From: Ricinus communis
Taxonomy: Eukaryota > Streptophyta > Magnoliopsida > Malpighiales > Euphorbiaceae
DNA length: 64,000 bases
Assembly (NCBI RefSeq): GCF_019578655.1
Contig: NC_063256.1
Coordinates: 7,130,001 to 7,194,000 of the forward strand
Direction: 5' to 3'
Part shown: in pieces, positions 40,501 to 53,520 of the stretch
Layout: every line of letters starts with the position of its first letter
Position numbering within the stretch: the stretch's first letter is position 1
The notes under the pieces: model-generated
What the model was told of the DNA's origin: nothing
The model's database searches: none
The model's input: only the letters and a program-made list of their open reading frames with translations
Position numbers and translations under genes: made by a program

Positions 40501-42111
40501 GATCACAGCATCTTGAGCAGATCTAAATAAACAGTCAATGAAAATATACTATACCTAGCCTTTCCAACTCGCCATCTGCATACTTCACTTGCAACGGGCT
40601 AGATGCCTGTATTGGAACAGAAAGAATAGGCGCATTTCAGTTAAAGAGATAATGTAATGGATGCATCAGATTGTATAGAAGTAAGAAAAATAAATCAGCA
40701 TCGATCCAGGCAAACATGCACGAGTGATTATATAACTCAATCAAGTGGATTGAAAGTCTTTCTAAGTCTTTTGAGAAAAGAAAATTGCATTACGAATTAA
40801 GCCCTGAATGTCAACTAATTAAACATAAATGAGCTGCAATCCCTAGGTAAGCAAAATAGCAAATTGCATAAATAAGCTTCTTTAGTAATAGCTGTGCATA
40901 TGTCATGACTTCAGTAAATCAGTTGTAGGTCTTCTTTTTTACTTTACACCTTGTTGATGCATGAATAGGTGACACAATTGGCACCTATATATCTATCTTA
41001 ACCTACATCAAGTTGAGAACCTAATCAAGGCCCAATCACTTCAGATTCCACATGTTAAAAGAATTAAAAAAGCTCCATCTCCTTTTCATTAAAATTGAAC
41101 TTTTTCTTTCTAGTCATTAGCAGTAAAAAATTAAATTGGAATTTTGAAAGAGTTAACCTGTTTCAAAAATTCCATCATGACTTAAATCCATTGCAAAGTT
41201 CCTTTTCATCATAATGGTCCTTAAACATGATTCGTCAATAAATGGAATCTAACTGTGGTTTCAGAAATAAGTTTCATCACTATTTCAATTGACATCAAAT
41301 TAAGATCCTAATTCTGTTTGATCCTCTAACAACTTTCTAATCAATTAGCAATATATGAGTTCTTTACTGAAATGGCAGGAGAGTTGAGACTGACCTCATA
41401 AAATTTTGAACTAACCAACTTAACAGTAATGCCATGCATTAATGAATTAATTAAACAAGGTTGAGTCACATATCAAACAATGCGGATATAATTCAAGATA
41501 CCCAAGCTATTCTCTCTACTTTTACTGCTACTTACAGTAAAACCAATTGCCATAAACAGTCATTTCTAGACGCTCATGATTTCTTAATAAAATGCAAGAG
41601 ATCGGTAAGTTGACAGTGAGAAAAGGTTCAAATACTAAAAATGCCTCACAACAAATACAACTTCCATAATGCGCAAGACAAATAATAAGAAAAAGAAGTG
41701 ACATAACACACGAAATTTAATACCACTAACCCCAGGCAATGTCTTCTTGTTATGGCAAGCATTAACCGCCTTATCTGCTTCTTGCCTGGACGGGCAAATT
41801 ACAAAACAACAACCTACAGCAAACCAAATTAGGGTTAAAAACTAGAACAAATCTTGAAGTAAAAAAGAAGAAATCACACGCGAATCAAGAGAGAATGCGA
41901 GATTCATTTGTGTTTGAATGTGAAACGGGAAAAAAAGGCAACCTCTAGATGCTCGAGTAGTTTTGTCTTTGATGATGTTAACCTCGTCGACCAAAGCAAA
42001 CTCTTTAAACATTGCGAGAAGTTGAACTTCCGTCATGTGCTTGGGTACTTGACCAACAAACAACTTGACGCTCTCTTCGCTCGATTTCTTTTCCTTTTTA
42101 TCCTCCGCCAT
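37592..42111 (-). CDS. BRN1/CELF (Bruno-like) RNA-binding protein, 436 aa
   Basis: Bruno-like proteins bind U-rich or BRE-like elements in mRNAs. Arabidopsis BRN1/BRN2 lower SOC1 mRNA and delay flowering, and RBP-DR1 is linked to defence. Nine exons (42111-41943, 41813-41731, 40606-40555, 40380-40255, 40158-40079, 38812-38633, 38444-38096, 38001-37858, 37719-37592) sum to 437 codons including the stop. RRM1 begins at [14 protein letters not shown] (about residue 15). RRM2 begins at [14 protein letters not shown] (about 103). RRM3 begins at [20 protein letters not shown] (about 351) and ends at [10 protein letters not shown]. Between RRM2 and RRM3 is a Pro/Gly/Ser-rich linker. This two-plus-one RRM layout is typical of CELF proteins. 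The frame stays open upstream of 42111 but has no earlier ATG. Confidence 0.95.
39270..39860. mobile_element. Possible transposon-derived insert in a BRN1 intron
   Basis: Within the 1.27 kb intron between exons 5 and 6, this block is clearly richer in G+C than the rest of the intron, with strings such as ctcagcccgtgcgggtccatggccccgg. No coding capacity and no clear terminal repeats were seen, so the class is unknown. Confidence 0.3.
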
Positions 42112-42874
42112 TAATGCCTGCACCACAGCAACACTAACAGAAACACACGCTTTCTCTTTCTGGCTTCTGTGTTTTTCTCTCTCTAGATTCTTGTTTTTTT
42201 TTTTTTTTTTTTCTTCTCCTGTAAATTCAGTTTTCTTCGAAGAGTCGTCGCTGGGAAATTGGGGAATTTCTGGATGGCAAAGTTGGATCTTCAATAAATT
42301 TATTATAATTAAATGAATTAAACCAGGGCTCGATCTTCGCCGGAATTACGGGCGTGACCTTACAGCTGTTTTTGTTTACAGGCTTGGATATGGGTGTACT
42401 TGTGCAGTTGAGAGTGGAAGTTACGGGTTGTACGTTTGAGAAAATGTGGAGTCAAAAGACGAAAATGCCCGATTTGCTTTGCATGGGAAGTGGTGACGAG
42501 ACAAGGACAAGTGAAAAGGGGAATACTAAAATTTGATAAAAAGTGGATGGATATGACATCTTGGGCTAAGTGGGACATTTCCTCTTTCAGTTTACACACT
42601 AACATCTCAACATTTTTCAGAATACGGATTTTAGTTTTCTTTTTATTTCTTTTTCATTGATTAGTTTGGTATTATTTTACTGAAAAATAGAGTGAGTACA
42701 ACTAAATATAAAGAAACTCACTTGAATAATAAATAAAAACATGTGCTCGCGTTTTTAAATTATGTTGACTGAAATTTTTTTATTTTATAATTTAATTAGT
42801 GTATTATATTGTTGATATTTTAAATTTTTTAAATTAACTCCTAAACTAAAAATTTATTTTTTGAAATAATTTAT
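42112..42874. other. BRN1-like gene leader and upstream region
   Basis: Contains a poly-T run at about 42192-42211 (an A-rich stretch on the gene strand) inside the probable 5' UTR, then moderately AT-rich promoter sequence. No other gene seen. Confidence 0.5.
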
Positions 42875-43470
42875 ATATTTATATATATTAATTTTTAAAA
42901 TTTAAATTTTTTACTATTTATATTTAATTTTGATACATAAAATTTTTATTTTGATACGTGTATTTCTTTTAGCATATAAAATTTAAATTTATATGAAATT
43001 TTATAATTTTTCTTATTAATTTATTAATTAATAAATTACATTCCTAATTAAATACTGTTTCTAATTCTAAAAATAATATATTAATAATAAATTAATATTT
43101 TATTAAATAATAATTATTTTTTAATTAAATAATAATTATCTTAAAAATTAGTATATTAATTATATTAATTAATAAATTAATTTTCTTATTAAATAATAAT
43201 TTTAATTACTAAAAAATATTTTTAAATATTTTATTCAATAATAAATTAATTTTTAATTATATAATAATTTTTTATTTTAAAAACAGTAATATCAATTATA
43301 TTAATACTATTAATTTATATAATATTAGGATAAATTGATAAATATTTTTAAAATAATTTTTATATTATTATACTAATAAAATTTTAAAAATAAATTAAAA
43401 ATCATATAGAATTAGTTAGTTGTTATTATTTTTAATATATTAAAAATAAATATTAAATAGTAAAAATATT
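42875..43470. repeat. Dispersed AT-rich repeat, copy 3
   Basis: Repeats the word order of copies 1 and 2: atatattaatttttaaaatt, gatacataaaatttttatttt, taatttattaattaataaa and attcctaattaaatact, followed by a long AT-rich tail. Confidence 0.6.
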
Positions 43471-46400
43471 TTTTTTTTTGGTTTTGAGAAAAAAAATAGC
43501 CTATGTTCAGGACCTTAGATTTTAGTGCTATTCTCTTGGTGGCATTATTTAACATTTTTTTATAAAAGAATATAAAGTCCCACTGAACGAATATACAGAA
43601 ACTTGCATGTAAGACGGATAAAAACAGTACACATAAACAGTTATGATATATGTTTATTTATTACAAGGATCAAAGGTAATAAAAGATTGGGCAAAAAATA
43701 GAAAAATAATAATAACAATAACGGGAGGATTGAGGAACTTCCATTAGTGGTCTATGAACCACTGACGGCAGCCATTCATTTAGAATTTGGAAGGCTTTTT
43801 TATTATTATTATTTTTTCTCTTAGGAATAGGGATAATGTGACTAAGAAGAAGACAAGAGGTTGAACATCTAATAAATTATTGTAAATTCGATTCATTAAT
43901 TTCATAATAAAAATATACTCAAAAATTAACTCTCGTATTAATTATTGTATATCTCGATTAATTTTTCTCTCTCTTATTTTGTATAATTTCTTGACTTTTT
44001 TAAATACTATTTGAACATATAATATTGTAAGTGCAATACAATTCCAATGAAAAATCAAACTAAGTACTTTGGAGTTTTAAAATCAAGAAAATTACATAGC
44101 AGCTAATTTTGAGGTTCAGTGACGTCATAGGTTTGAAATATTTGATTGAAAAGCAGGTGGAGAATTGAAGTGAGCAACATGACTCATGGAGTTTGTTTTT
44201 ATTACAGTGAATGGCCAAGTATGGTTGTTCATTCCATTGATAAAGACAATTCTTCCTTTTGTTTTCTCTCCAAAACTCAAACACAACCATTTTCCCTCCC
44301 TCCTCTTTGAATTTTTAGCTATTACTTGTTTGTTTGGACATAAAACAAGTCTTCTTCTTTCTTTTTTTTCCCCTTTTCACTTGCTTCTTCTTTTTTTCTT
44401 ATTATTATTACTGCTGCTGACAATAAATATAAGTTCTTCATAAATTTCATTTCGATCACGTGAATTTCTTTATCGACTTCAAATACAGTAACATCTAAAC
44501 ATTAAGATCTCTTCTTCTCTTTTTAAAGAAAAGAAAGGAAGCAAAGAAGCAGTAAGAGTATAAGAAGGGAAGCAGCGCTGAAATAGAAAAAGGGCTGTGA
44601 TTGTGAGAATCGATATTTGGATAAAAGGGCGCATATGAATTTGAAGGCTAAAATACAAAAAGCAGCCTTTCTTTTTCGAGCGAGTCACGATAGATCGCTC
44701 CCGCGTCACTCACTGCAGTAGCCGGAAAGTGTACCTATTTCTTGACTTGAAAATGCGATGCGATAAACACGTGCCTATCACCATTTATTCCCTTAATAGC
44801 AACCGACATCTCATTTTGTATGGGTTACTCACACCTCCGCTTATTTGTCTGGTTGTACCCATATTTCACATTTCATTTAAATTAAGTACCAAAATTCGAT
44901 TTTTATTTGTACTATCCAAATTAAAACAAGAAGAAAAAACTAATTAGTAAATCAATAGTGAATGGGATAAATTACCTTTTAATTGCATCTTTTTTCATGA
45001 TAATAAATCTAAGTACAAGTTTATTAAAATTGCTTCCATATTCGTTGCCTAAGTTTATATTTGTATATTTGTTTTTCAAATTAAATGCTGTTGGTCTTTT
45101 ACATTGAAGAATTAAGAAAAAAGAAACCATTTGCATATCAAAATAACTTAAATTTAACAACAATGAAAGCATAAAAATTTAATACCATAAACTAAAAGTG
45201 CAAGGATTAAATTAAAAAATAAATAAAAAAAATTGATTAAATTCAGCTAAGCCAGCTTAATTCAACACACAGTGGTTGCCCTCTGTTAAAAATCTAAAAA
45301 TGCATGCAAATGGATTCAATTCAATGATTCTGCTCAGAATCAAATTCATGTCACTGCCCATCATCAAGTACATATAGGGTCTTCAATCTTCAGAAATATG
45401 TATGCCTTGGGTGTAACTTAATGAAGCTATCATCCATTTTAATTTGAACACGTTAATTTTACATGGATTTACTTTGATGGACCATGTATGGATCCGGTGA
45501 AGGTGATGCTTGGTCTAGTTAGCCTGTAGCCAAGCACAAGTTAAAAATGGGATTAGCCTTCTAGTAGGAGAAATTTTAGTTGTCAATTAAGAGTTTCTTT
45601 TAAAAAGTTACGAACAGTTAGGAGTGACTCAGTATTTATAATATTTGTAGCCTTTTAATTGATTGATTCAAATGTATAATGTGTCTATTAAAATAAAATA
45701 AAATAAACTATTTATTTATTTTGATGTTGGATCTAGAATTCAGTCTCAAACTTGGGAGGTTACCAAGCCTACTCAGAAGGCTGAACCCCTGCCACCTTCT
45801 CAAGTTAAAGGGTATATTAAAAATCAATGTTATTATTATTTACTAATTTCAAGAGTTATAATTTATTTAATACATAATTTCCTATCATAAAGGTTTTTTT
45901 AAATGCGCGTGAAAAATGCGAGGTGACGGGTTTAGAGTAAACTTGCACGGAAACGGAGAAGTTGTTGACCAAACATGGATGCAGTGCCAGTGATGGGGAT
46001 TCGTTATTTTGGTCTGGGGCATAGTAGGGATTAACATTCAAGTAAAGGGGTGCTATTGTAATTTCAATAAAGAAGGTTATAACGGTAGTTTAGAATCAAA
46101 CAGGAGGCTCAAAGATAAGCACGCCAGACTGTCCCGCCAATCCCCCTCTCTCCTCTTCTGTCAGCACTTTGCATTTCCGTACCTATTTTTTTTTTTTTTT
46201 TTCCCCTTCTTTTTCTTCTTCTTCTTCTTCTTCTTCTTCTCGCTTGGGAGTTGCTCACCTCTTTAAAAATGTTACTCTCTGATTTTCAACCATTTGGTTG
46301 ATACAGTCTGCTCAATTTAACTGATTAAACATTTGAGAATGCATGTCTATATAAAATTATTCTATTTTCTACATGATATATAAGTACTTATATAATTTCT

Positions 46401-49226
46401 TAAAAAATTATTTATATGATTCTTTTAAAAAAAATTATTTGTACAATTTTTATTTATTTATTTATACCGCTTTTTATTTTCTTAAATTTTGTCAGAATTT
46501 TTTTTATAAATTATACGTAAAAAATATTGAAAATATATTATTTAACTTTTAAGATAATGCATTACTAATAAATCTAGCAAATGAGATAAATTAATCGTTT
46601 TAATTTATATTTTTGTGTTTGTTATACCAAACATATATTAATTATATATAAAAATATATGAATATCAAATTAGAATTAAATCAAAAAAGTCATTTAAAGA
46701 TTCAAAAAAAAATTAATTTTATGTTTGTAGCAACTACTTGAATTTTATGACAATAAAATAATAATATATAAATAAAAAAATAATCCTATCATAATTTTGT
46801 CAAAAAATAATACTAAAAATATTATCATAACATAATTTTAAAAACCATATAAATAAAGATTTTTAGATTTTAAATTATAAAAATAAAATAAATATTTAGC
46901 AAAAATATAAAATTTTATACCCATTTTCTCGTTACAATAAATTTAGCAGCATGATAGAGGTTACAAAAAGTTAGAACGTTAAATTTAAACTTTGATAATT
47001 ATCTGAAAATGATAACAATATACACTGCCCATCTTAAAAGAAAAAAGAAAAAAAAGAGGATCCGCTAAGTAATAATATCTGAAAAGCATTTCTAAATTTT
47101 TATCCACTTCAAAATTGTTTATAATTCACTTGAATTTTCTCTTATATATAAATAAAAGGTTTTAAGTTTGAGGTTGCTTTTTTTTTTTTTTTTATTAAGA
47201 TAAATTTTTCATAAAAGTATTTCTTTTATAAATAAAACACTTTAAATTCGAGCTTTATTTTTCTGCATTTGATATTTTTTTTCTATTTTTATGATGAACT
47301 ATCTCATAATTTTACTCTAACCCTAGGACATTTGAAAAGGAATTATTTCTAATTTTATGGTCAACAATCCAAAAGGTGTTAGTAGTTTTTGTAGAAGCCG
47401 AGCAAAATTACGACTTGTCGTTGGCTCCACCAAAAATAACGAAAAGGGAAAATACTAAAATCAGAAACAAAAGAAATTGCGAATGAAGCAAAAAGTGCTG
47501 TCCATGTATGTATGAGGGTGCATTTAATTTGTTGATTGGCTGCCAGCAATAACCAGCAAACAACTTAAAATGGGACAGCCTCTCAGGTCAAAGAGCTATA
47601 ATTGGAGCTGAATCTGATGATGCCTTCACTTGTGTATAATGTCTCAGATACCTTCACCCTTTTCCTGCCTCCTAGTCCCAATACAATTGCCTCCGAAACA
47701 ATGGAATTTCTCGCCTTGTGCCCTTTTCTTTTTGGTCCATGTACCATTTTTCTGCAAGCCCTAACAGTACCAAATGAAATCAAATAAACAAAAACATTTG
47801 TGACTCGTACCCTTTTTTTTCTTTTTTTTTTTTCCTTATAAAGATTTTGTGAAATCAGAACCGCTTGATTGAGCTGAATTTAGTTTTAAAAAGTTAGATG
47901 TATCCTTGATAAATTGTGATGAAAAGTTAACTAATTAGTTGTTCTTCTCACGTTTATTTATTTTTTATACTTTTTCTTTTATAAAAAAGAATAAATCTGT
48001 ATCCTGTCTTAATAACCAAATAAATTATTACTACATTATCCTCGTGACTCGCAAGAAAAAGAGGCAAGATGAATCATTGTGAGAAGAATTAGTTAATTGA
48101 CAAAAGATAATAACAGTTTTTTAAGTATAATAATCTTTTATTTTACACTCTTATTTTTACCCGTTATTTTATATTCTTTTCAAAATGGAAAGAAAATATA
48201 TGATTAAAGAAAAAGTTTCCTCTCTCTGGTTATATATATATATTTTTTAAAATTTTCTTTCCTCTCTTATTTTTCTCCAATCTAAACAAAGGGTTAGGGG
48301 ATGATTAAAAAGGGGAAAAATAACAATAGTAAAAGCAACAAATTCAGACTTTGAAGAAAATCTTTCTGATTCTCAAAGAACTGAGGCAAATTTCTTAATT
48401 TTGATTTTTTATTTATTTACTATTCAGGCTTTTATTGAAAAGCCTATTAGAATAATATCAGGTCACATAACAGTGTTTATGTCGGCTCAAATCAAACCAG
48501 CTGTGGCTTAACATAAAAACACGGGTTAGGTCAGGCCACCACCATAGTCTAAAGGCAGAACATAACCAGTCAATCATGAGGAGGACACTACAGGGAAGAT
48601 AGAGAAACTGACGAAGACAGCCAATCATAGAAATCTTATGAGTAAAATTTCATTTGTATGAAGGAGCATTTGTATAAAATCAAATAATAGTGTATTAATT
48701 GGACCTACAACTTTGAAAAATTGAAGGAAGGCTGCTTCCCTCAAACTCATACCTTCAATTTCCATAAAACCCAGGAATTTCATGGGCACTACTGTTCTAC
48801 AAACAATGAAATCATGAATTGATCCTAGATGACAGCAACAGAAAAGAACTCCAAAAGTAATGCTGCAGAGAAAGCTGATCGAATTTGCAGAAAAACCAGC
48901 TAAACTGACTATCTTCCAATTCAAAAACCAAGAATGTGGATATATGACAAGAAACAAAATTCCCCATTTCTACTTTTAGTATAGGGTCAACCCAGGAGTA
49001 AAATAGGGCATGGAGCAAAAAGAATTATTCCATAACTCGATCAAATAATTGACCCCCTGTGACAATTAATAAGGTCTAGACATACACCATTCCCACTAGA
49101 ACCAAACCAACTCTTGGTTCCCCCATATTATTAGAACGACCATATAAATAGTATGCTACAAAGACTTATATATTCCCCCATTCTTGGTAAAATATTGTGA
49201 GTGAATATGAATGGATAGTTCCACCG
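43471..49226. other. Gene-poor region downstream of the carrier gene
   Basis: About 5.7 kb without a recognisable gene. Islands less rich in AT lie at about 44160-44760, 45900-46290 and 47370-47800. They have promoter-like features (CT-rich tracts, short GC-richer blocks) but no exon that I can link to a protein family. 46300-47350 is extremely AT-rich. The part from about 48400 to 49226 may include the 3' UTR of the carrier gene. Confidence 0.45.
46185..46240. repeat. Poly-T run and (TTC)n microsatellite
   Basis: A T run of about 18 followed by eight or more TTC units, at the end of the promoter-like island at 45900-46290. Confidence 0.9.
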
Positions 49227-52200
49227 TTAGATGGCATCCAAACCAGCAAGCTCCCGTAACTTCTCACACAGTATAAACGTGATTGTAGTTTGAGGACCCA
49301 ATCTCGCAAAAATTGCAAAACCCCTGTCAAAAGTTTAAAGGTTGACATTTCATAATAATGAAAAGAGATAAATTAGTGACAAATACTTGCAAACGAGTCT
49401 TTAAGTTAAAAGTATATCTTTGTTAAAAAGAAAACAATTAATTGGTAACACATTTTAAAACTTCAAGAACTGAATCAGTAAGTTGCTTTCTTTTACCGCC
49501 CAAGGAATAACAGGGTTCAGAGGCCCGAAAGGGAAAAAGATGCAATTATTGACTATGATCTAATTCTAATGTCACAAGTTCAAATCAGATCCTATAGGGG
49601 AATGTGTCTGAAACATTTTGAGAAGCCATTTAATGACTATTGACTAGATTGAAGTGAAGTAAACTGCTTTTGAAATTGCATAATAATTAATAGGCCTTAA
49701 AACTATGAATCTAACTAAAATAACCCCAATTATAAAGCCTCTGTAGGATCTCACCCCTTGTAAAGTGCTCGAGGGCCTTCAGTAAGCATAACCTGAAACC
49801 CAAAGTTAAAAAGATATTAGACAATAAAGCTAAAAGTCTTTGGTTCAACTCATTCACATTAACTGTTATGGATAGATCAAGCTTAAAGCATAAAGATAAT
49901 GGGCTTGATGAAGAGGACCAACAAACAAGGAAGGCTAGGATTGTCAATGATGGGTTGGCGTGCTAGGATTATGGTTTAAAGGCTTGATTTCCTTTAAGTT
50001 CTAACTCCTAATTGATCATTCATAATCTGATTTAGAATTGATCCTAGGGTTTGAAATCAATTTGCTATAGGATTTGAATGTTAGTGTTATACGGGTTCGT
50101 AATTGAAAGGGGGTTCGTCTAATCTATTCATATAGGTTCATAACATTAAGCGATCCTCCTATAAATTCAACCACATACCATAGATACTCCAGCAAACACC
50201 CAAAGAAAAGGGGATATCAAACAAACAACCAAAACATTCACAGTAAATTTTCTTCTGTAACTTGCATATTTCATAGCAACACCAAGCCATGTAGCATCAA
50301 TTTCCACAACAATAATTGTCTCCAGAAAGCCCCATCAAAGTGGCATCTAGAAAATAAGCCACCACAGCAGTAGGATATGGAGAAAATCCAACTCCACCAA
50401 ATGAACAGAAATTCCAATTATCCAAGCAACTATCTGAAGATGAAAATGTCATTTCAGTTTAAGATGCACAGAAAACATTTTCTCCAATTCTAGTTGTATG
50501 TTAATGTTGGCTGTAATATCTCTCTCTGCCCCTATTTCATCATGCTGTTTCCACACTCCTGTTCCAAATTAAAAATGTTTAGGCTTCCCCTTGAATGCAA
50601 ACCTAATTACGTTGAGAAGGACAGGGACTTGGATGAGACATGCAATGATAACAAAAAGGAACAGTTCCGCAATCACAAATTAAATTGAGATGAAAGAGAA
50701 AGAGAAGAGTTGATGCCTGATATGCACAATGAAATCCATTTTTATAGCCTCCAACTCTTTTGGATTCTCGTTGTAACATGAGGCGGGTTTTAATCATATC
50801 CACTGGTGCAGTTACAGAGGTACTAACTGTGCCTGCCACAGTACTTGATCTGCTTAGATAACACAAACATGAATCAAAGAAGGAAGATGCATAAGTGCCC
50901 TTGAAATTACATGCGCCCGAACAAAAGTATTCTACAAGTAATTGGAAAAGAGGTAGGGAGGGAGGCAAACAAGGCTTTGCTAGATTATGAATGTGCTCAT
51001 TTACGCATAATATATCACTCATTTTTCAAGCTTTAATCAAATATTACATTGAACAGTCCAAGAAATTGATTGAATTATTTTTATACTTCTTTTTATAAGA
51101 AATGGACAATCCAATTTGGTCAAACTCCTAGAGACAAACAGCATGCTTTTTTTTTATTGCAAAAGTTAGTGTAGTTGTGAAAGAAAAAAGAATACTGAAA
51201 GTGGCAGTTTCATACACTAGATGAAGATAAATTCCTTCTTCCATAGGAGTCCATCTAACCAGAACCTGAACCATTGAAAAGTTGAAAACCTTAAGAGAGA
51301 GAGGATACAATGAAAAGAAATGTAAAGACAGATGATCAGTTTAAAATGCAATTAAATATAAATCAACCATATAGAAAATGTGGAAATTACTTCGTGGATA
51401 CTCAAAGTGAAAAAGAACATGCTTAGAACTTGACCCGCTTGGTTTCGTCATATGTTGCCAATTGTGATGCAGTTAAAGCAGCAGCTCTGGCAGTAGCAGG
51501 GCCAACCCCCTTCCAGAGAGCCCTTATTCCTTCTTCAGAAACAATTTTACGCATTTCTGCAATTGGTCCAACTTGTATCCGGTTTGTATTCATCTGCAAT
51601 CTAACCTGATAAACAGAAAAAAGGAAATGAAAGGAAAAATAAATTGGTTCTTCAATCAGAAGTTTAAAAAAAATTGAGAATGACTAAGATGATAGAATAC
51701 CTTGAGAACCTCAACTGGATTGGTCAGTGCAGTTGCAATGGCACCAGCAAATGCTCCTGATGCAATCTTAACGAATATATTGGATGACCCAAAAACCAAA
51801 TTACAGGCATACTTTGAAGGTTCATACAACCCTAAACGGAGACCTCCATAAAGAAGTGACCTCGTTAGTGCAGGTGTCAAACCCAAATACAAAGCCTTTG
51901 GTCCTTCATTTTTCAATACTTGAACAAATAAACTTCCCTGTAAATCATACGACAAGAAGCCAACATTATTCATTTCAAAAGAATCCAATAAACCACCAAA
52001 ATCATCATCACAAAATTAAAAAACACTAAAAGCATCTCCCACCATTCCAATCAAAGGACCTCTCTGGCCAACAAGTTGCATTTGAAGCCGAACTTTAAGG
52101 ACATCTGCTTTCACAAGTTCAAGTATTATATGAATATAAAATTTCTAAATGCACTTATGATCAAAGGCAACCATAGGCAGATCTCTCTCACACCAGCAAA

Positions 52201-52515
52201 TACATGAAACATGAAATAAAAGATCAAAGCTTTAAAAGAAAAAAGAAACCTAAAGGATGAGTGAAACCGGTGGCAACGGCAACGGAGGCTCCACTCGTAG
52301 CGAAATGATAGAATACTTTGGATGGTGAGGTTGCCCATCCTTGCTTTTTATTTACTTTAGCGACGGACTCTGCAATAAGTAATAACTATACGAGTTTAAC
52401 ATCAAATTTCTTTCTTTAATTGTTATTAGAGAAGAATCCATAAAGAATCGAATAGAGGATGAGAAAAGGAATTCCAGGAACCTGAATGGCTTTCCGTCAT
52501 TGTCCTGGATTTCAT
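49227..52515 (-). CDS. Mitochondrial substrate carrier family protein, 313 aa
   Basis: A six-helix carrier of the mitochondrial inner membrane; the substrate cannot be read from sequence. Exons 52515-52482, 52369-52250, 52104-52043, 51937-51701, 51605-51435, 51265-51216, 50849-50717, 49792-49755 and 49323-49227 give 314 codons including the stop. The three carrier signatures P-x-[DE]-x-x-[KR] are all present: HPLDVLKVRLQ (residues 49-59), NPVEVLKVRLQ and APVDMIKTRLM, one per repeat. The layout resembles the ucpB/dicarboxylate (UCP-DIC) branch and the Arabidopsis neighbour At4g03115. The exon ending at 50717 is followed by CAG/GC, not GT (see findings). ATG 52515 is the first of two in-frame starts (second at residue 6). 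The gene lies head-to-head with U1-C. Confidence 0.92.
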
Positions 52516-53520
52516 GATCCTAATTTCATTTCCCTCCTCCAATGGAGCCAGAAATAAATGAACAGTGTGTAATTTGCTTTTACTTTACAAACGACATCGT
52601 TTAGTACATCGATGCAGCCAAACAGTGCAGTGGGTCAAGACACGACGCATAAATGTAAAGCATAATAATTATGCATCAAAACAAAAATGTAATCAGAACT
52701 AACGGTTTTGAACTTCGATTCACTATTTGTGATCTAATAGTAAACTGCAATTGAAAATTCATTGTTCATAAAAGACAAAGGGCATAGGACATCTCATCCA
52801 TCCAGATATATACATATTCTGTTTCTCTGTTACAATGATTGTCCTCCAATATTGAAGATGAGTAATTGAATTATCATTTAATAAAACAATAAATTATAAC
52901 CAAACAATATGTAAATTTAACCTTTCAACATATAGATAAGAATGCAACAGTCTAGATTGTAATGCATTATCATTAAATGAAATTTCTCAAAGCTACTGCC
53001 GGGAACAGTCAGATCATAAGCCAACCAAATGAGAAAAAAAAAAGGGCAGCAAAACAAAGGCGACGTTCTACACGCGAGGCAGCGGGCTTGATTCGTGCAG
53101 CATCGTTTTTGTGAAGTAATTAATGTGGCCCCGATACGACGTCGTTCTTGTATAAACTGGGCTTAGCGAAATTTAATCGCACGCGTGAAATTGATTTTGA
53201 TTTAACTGTAGATCAACAGAGAAACGGGGATTCAGCTGTTTCGTTTAATATTAGACTGCAAACCTTTCTCGACGAAAGAGAGTAGCAGTAGCACACACAC
53301 TCAAAAACCCCATTCCCTATGTACACCTTCGCTCATCTTCCTCACCCATCCTTTCCGGTTGCGTAGCGTCTCCAATTCCAGCGTCGCCTTTCCTGTTCAA
53401 GTCTCTCTCTCTCTCTCCTTTTCTTTCTTTCTTTGCTTTTTTTGGTTGTATATTTCATCGAAAGCATCAAATTAGGGTTTTGATTTGTACTACGATTGCG
53501 GTTCGGTTTCAGAAACAGCC
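52516..53520. promoter_or_regulatory. Shared upstream region of the carrier and U1-C genes
   Basis: A 1.0 kb divergent intergenic region that must hold both promoters and both 5' leaders. The U1-C side has a CT-rich leader (53402-53420) and a telo-box. No other gene seen. Confidence 0.5.
53472..53480 (-). promoter_or_regulatory. Telo-box in the U1-C leader
   Basis: ttagggttt, the reverse complement of AAACCCTAA, 41-49 bp upstream of the U1-C ATG. Telo-boxes are common near the start of plant genes for translation and RNA-processing proteins. Confidence 0.45.

Noticed and set aside
47610..47640. Slight likeness to miR172 (gaatctgatgatgc)
   Set aside because: A base is missing relative to the miRNA as I remember it, and I see no complementary arm for a hairpin.
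47583..47787. Overlapping 60-66 codon frames on both strands
   Set aside because: No start context, domain or splice partners; kept only as part of an unexplained island.
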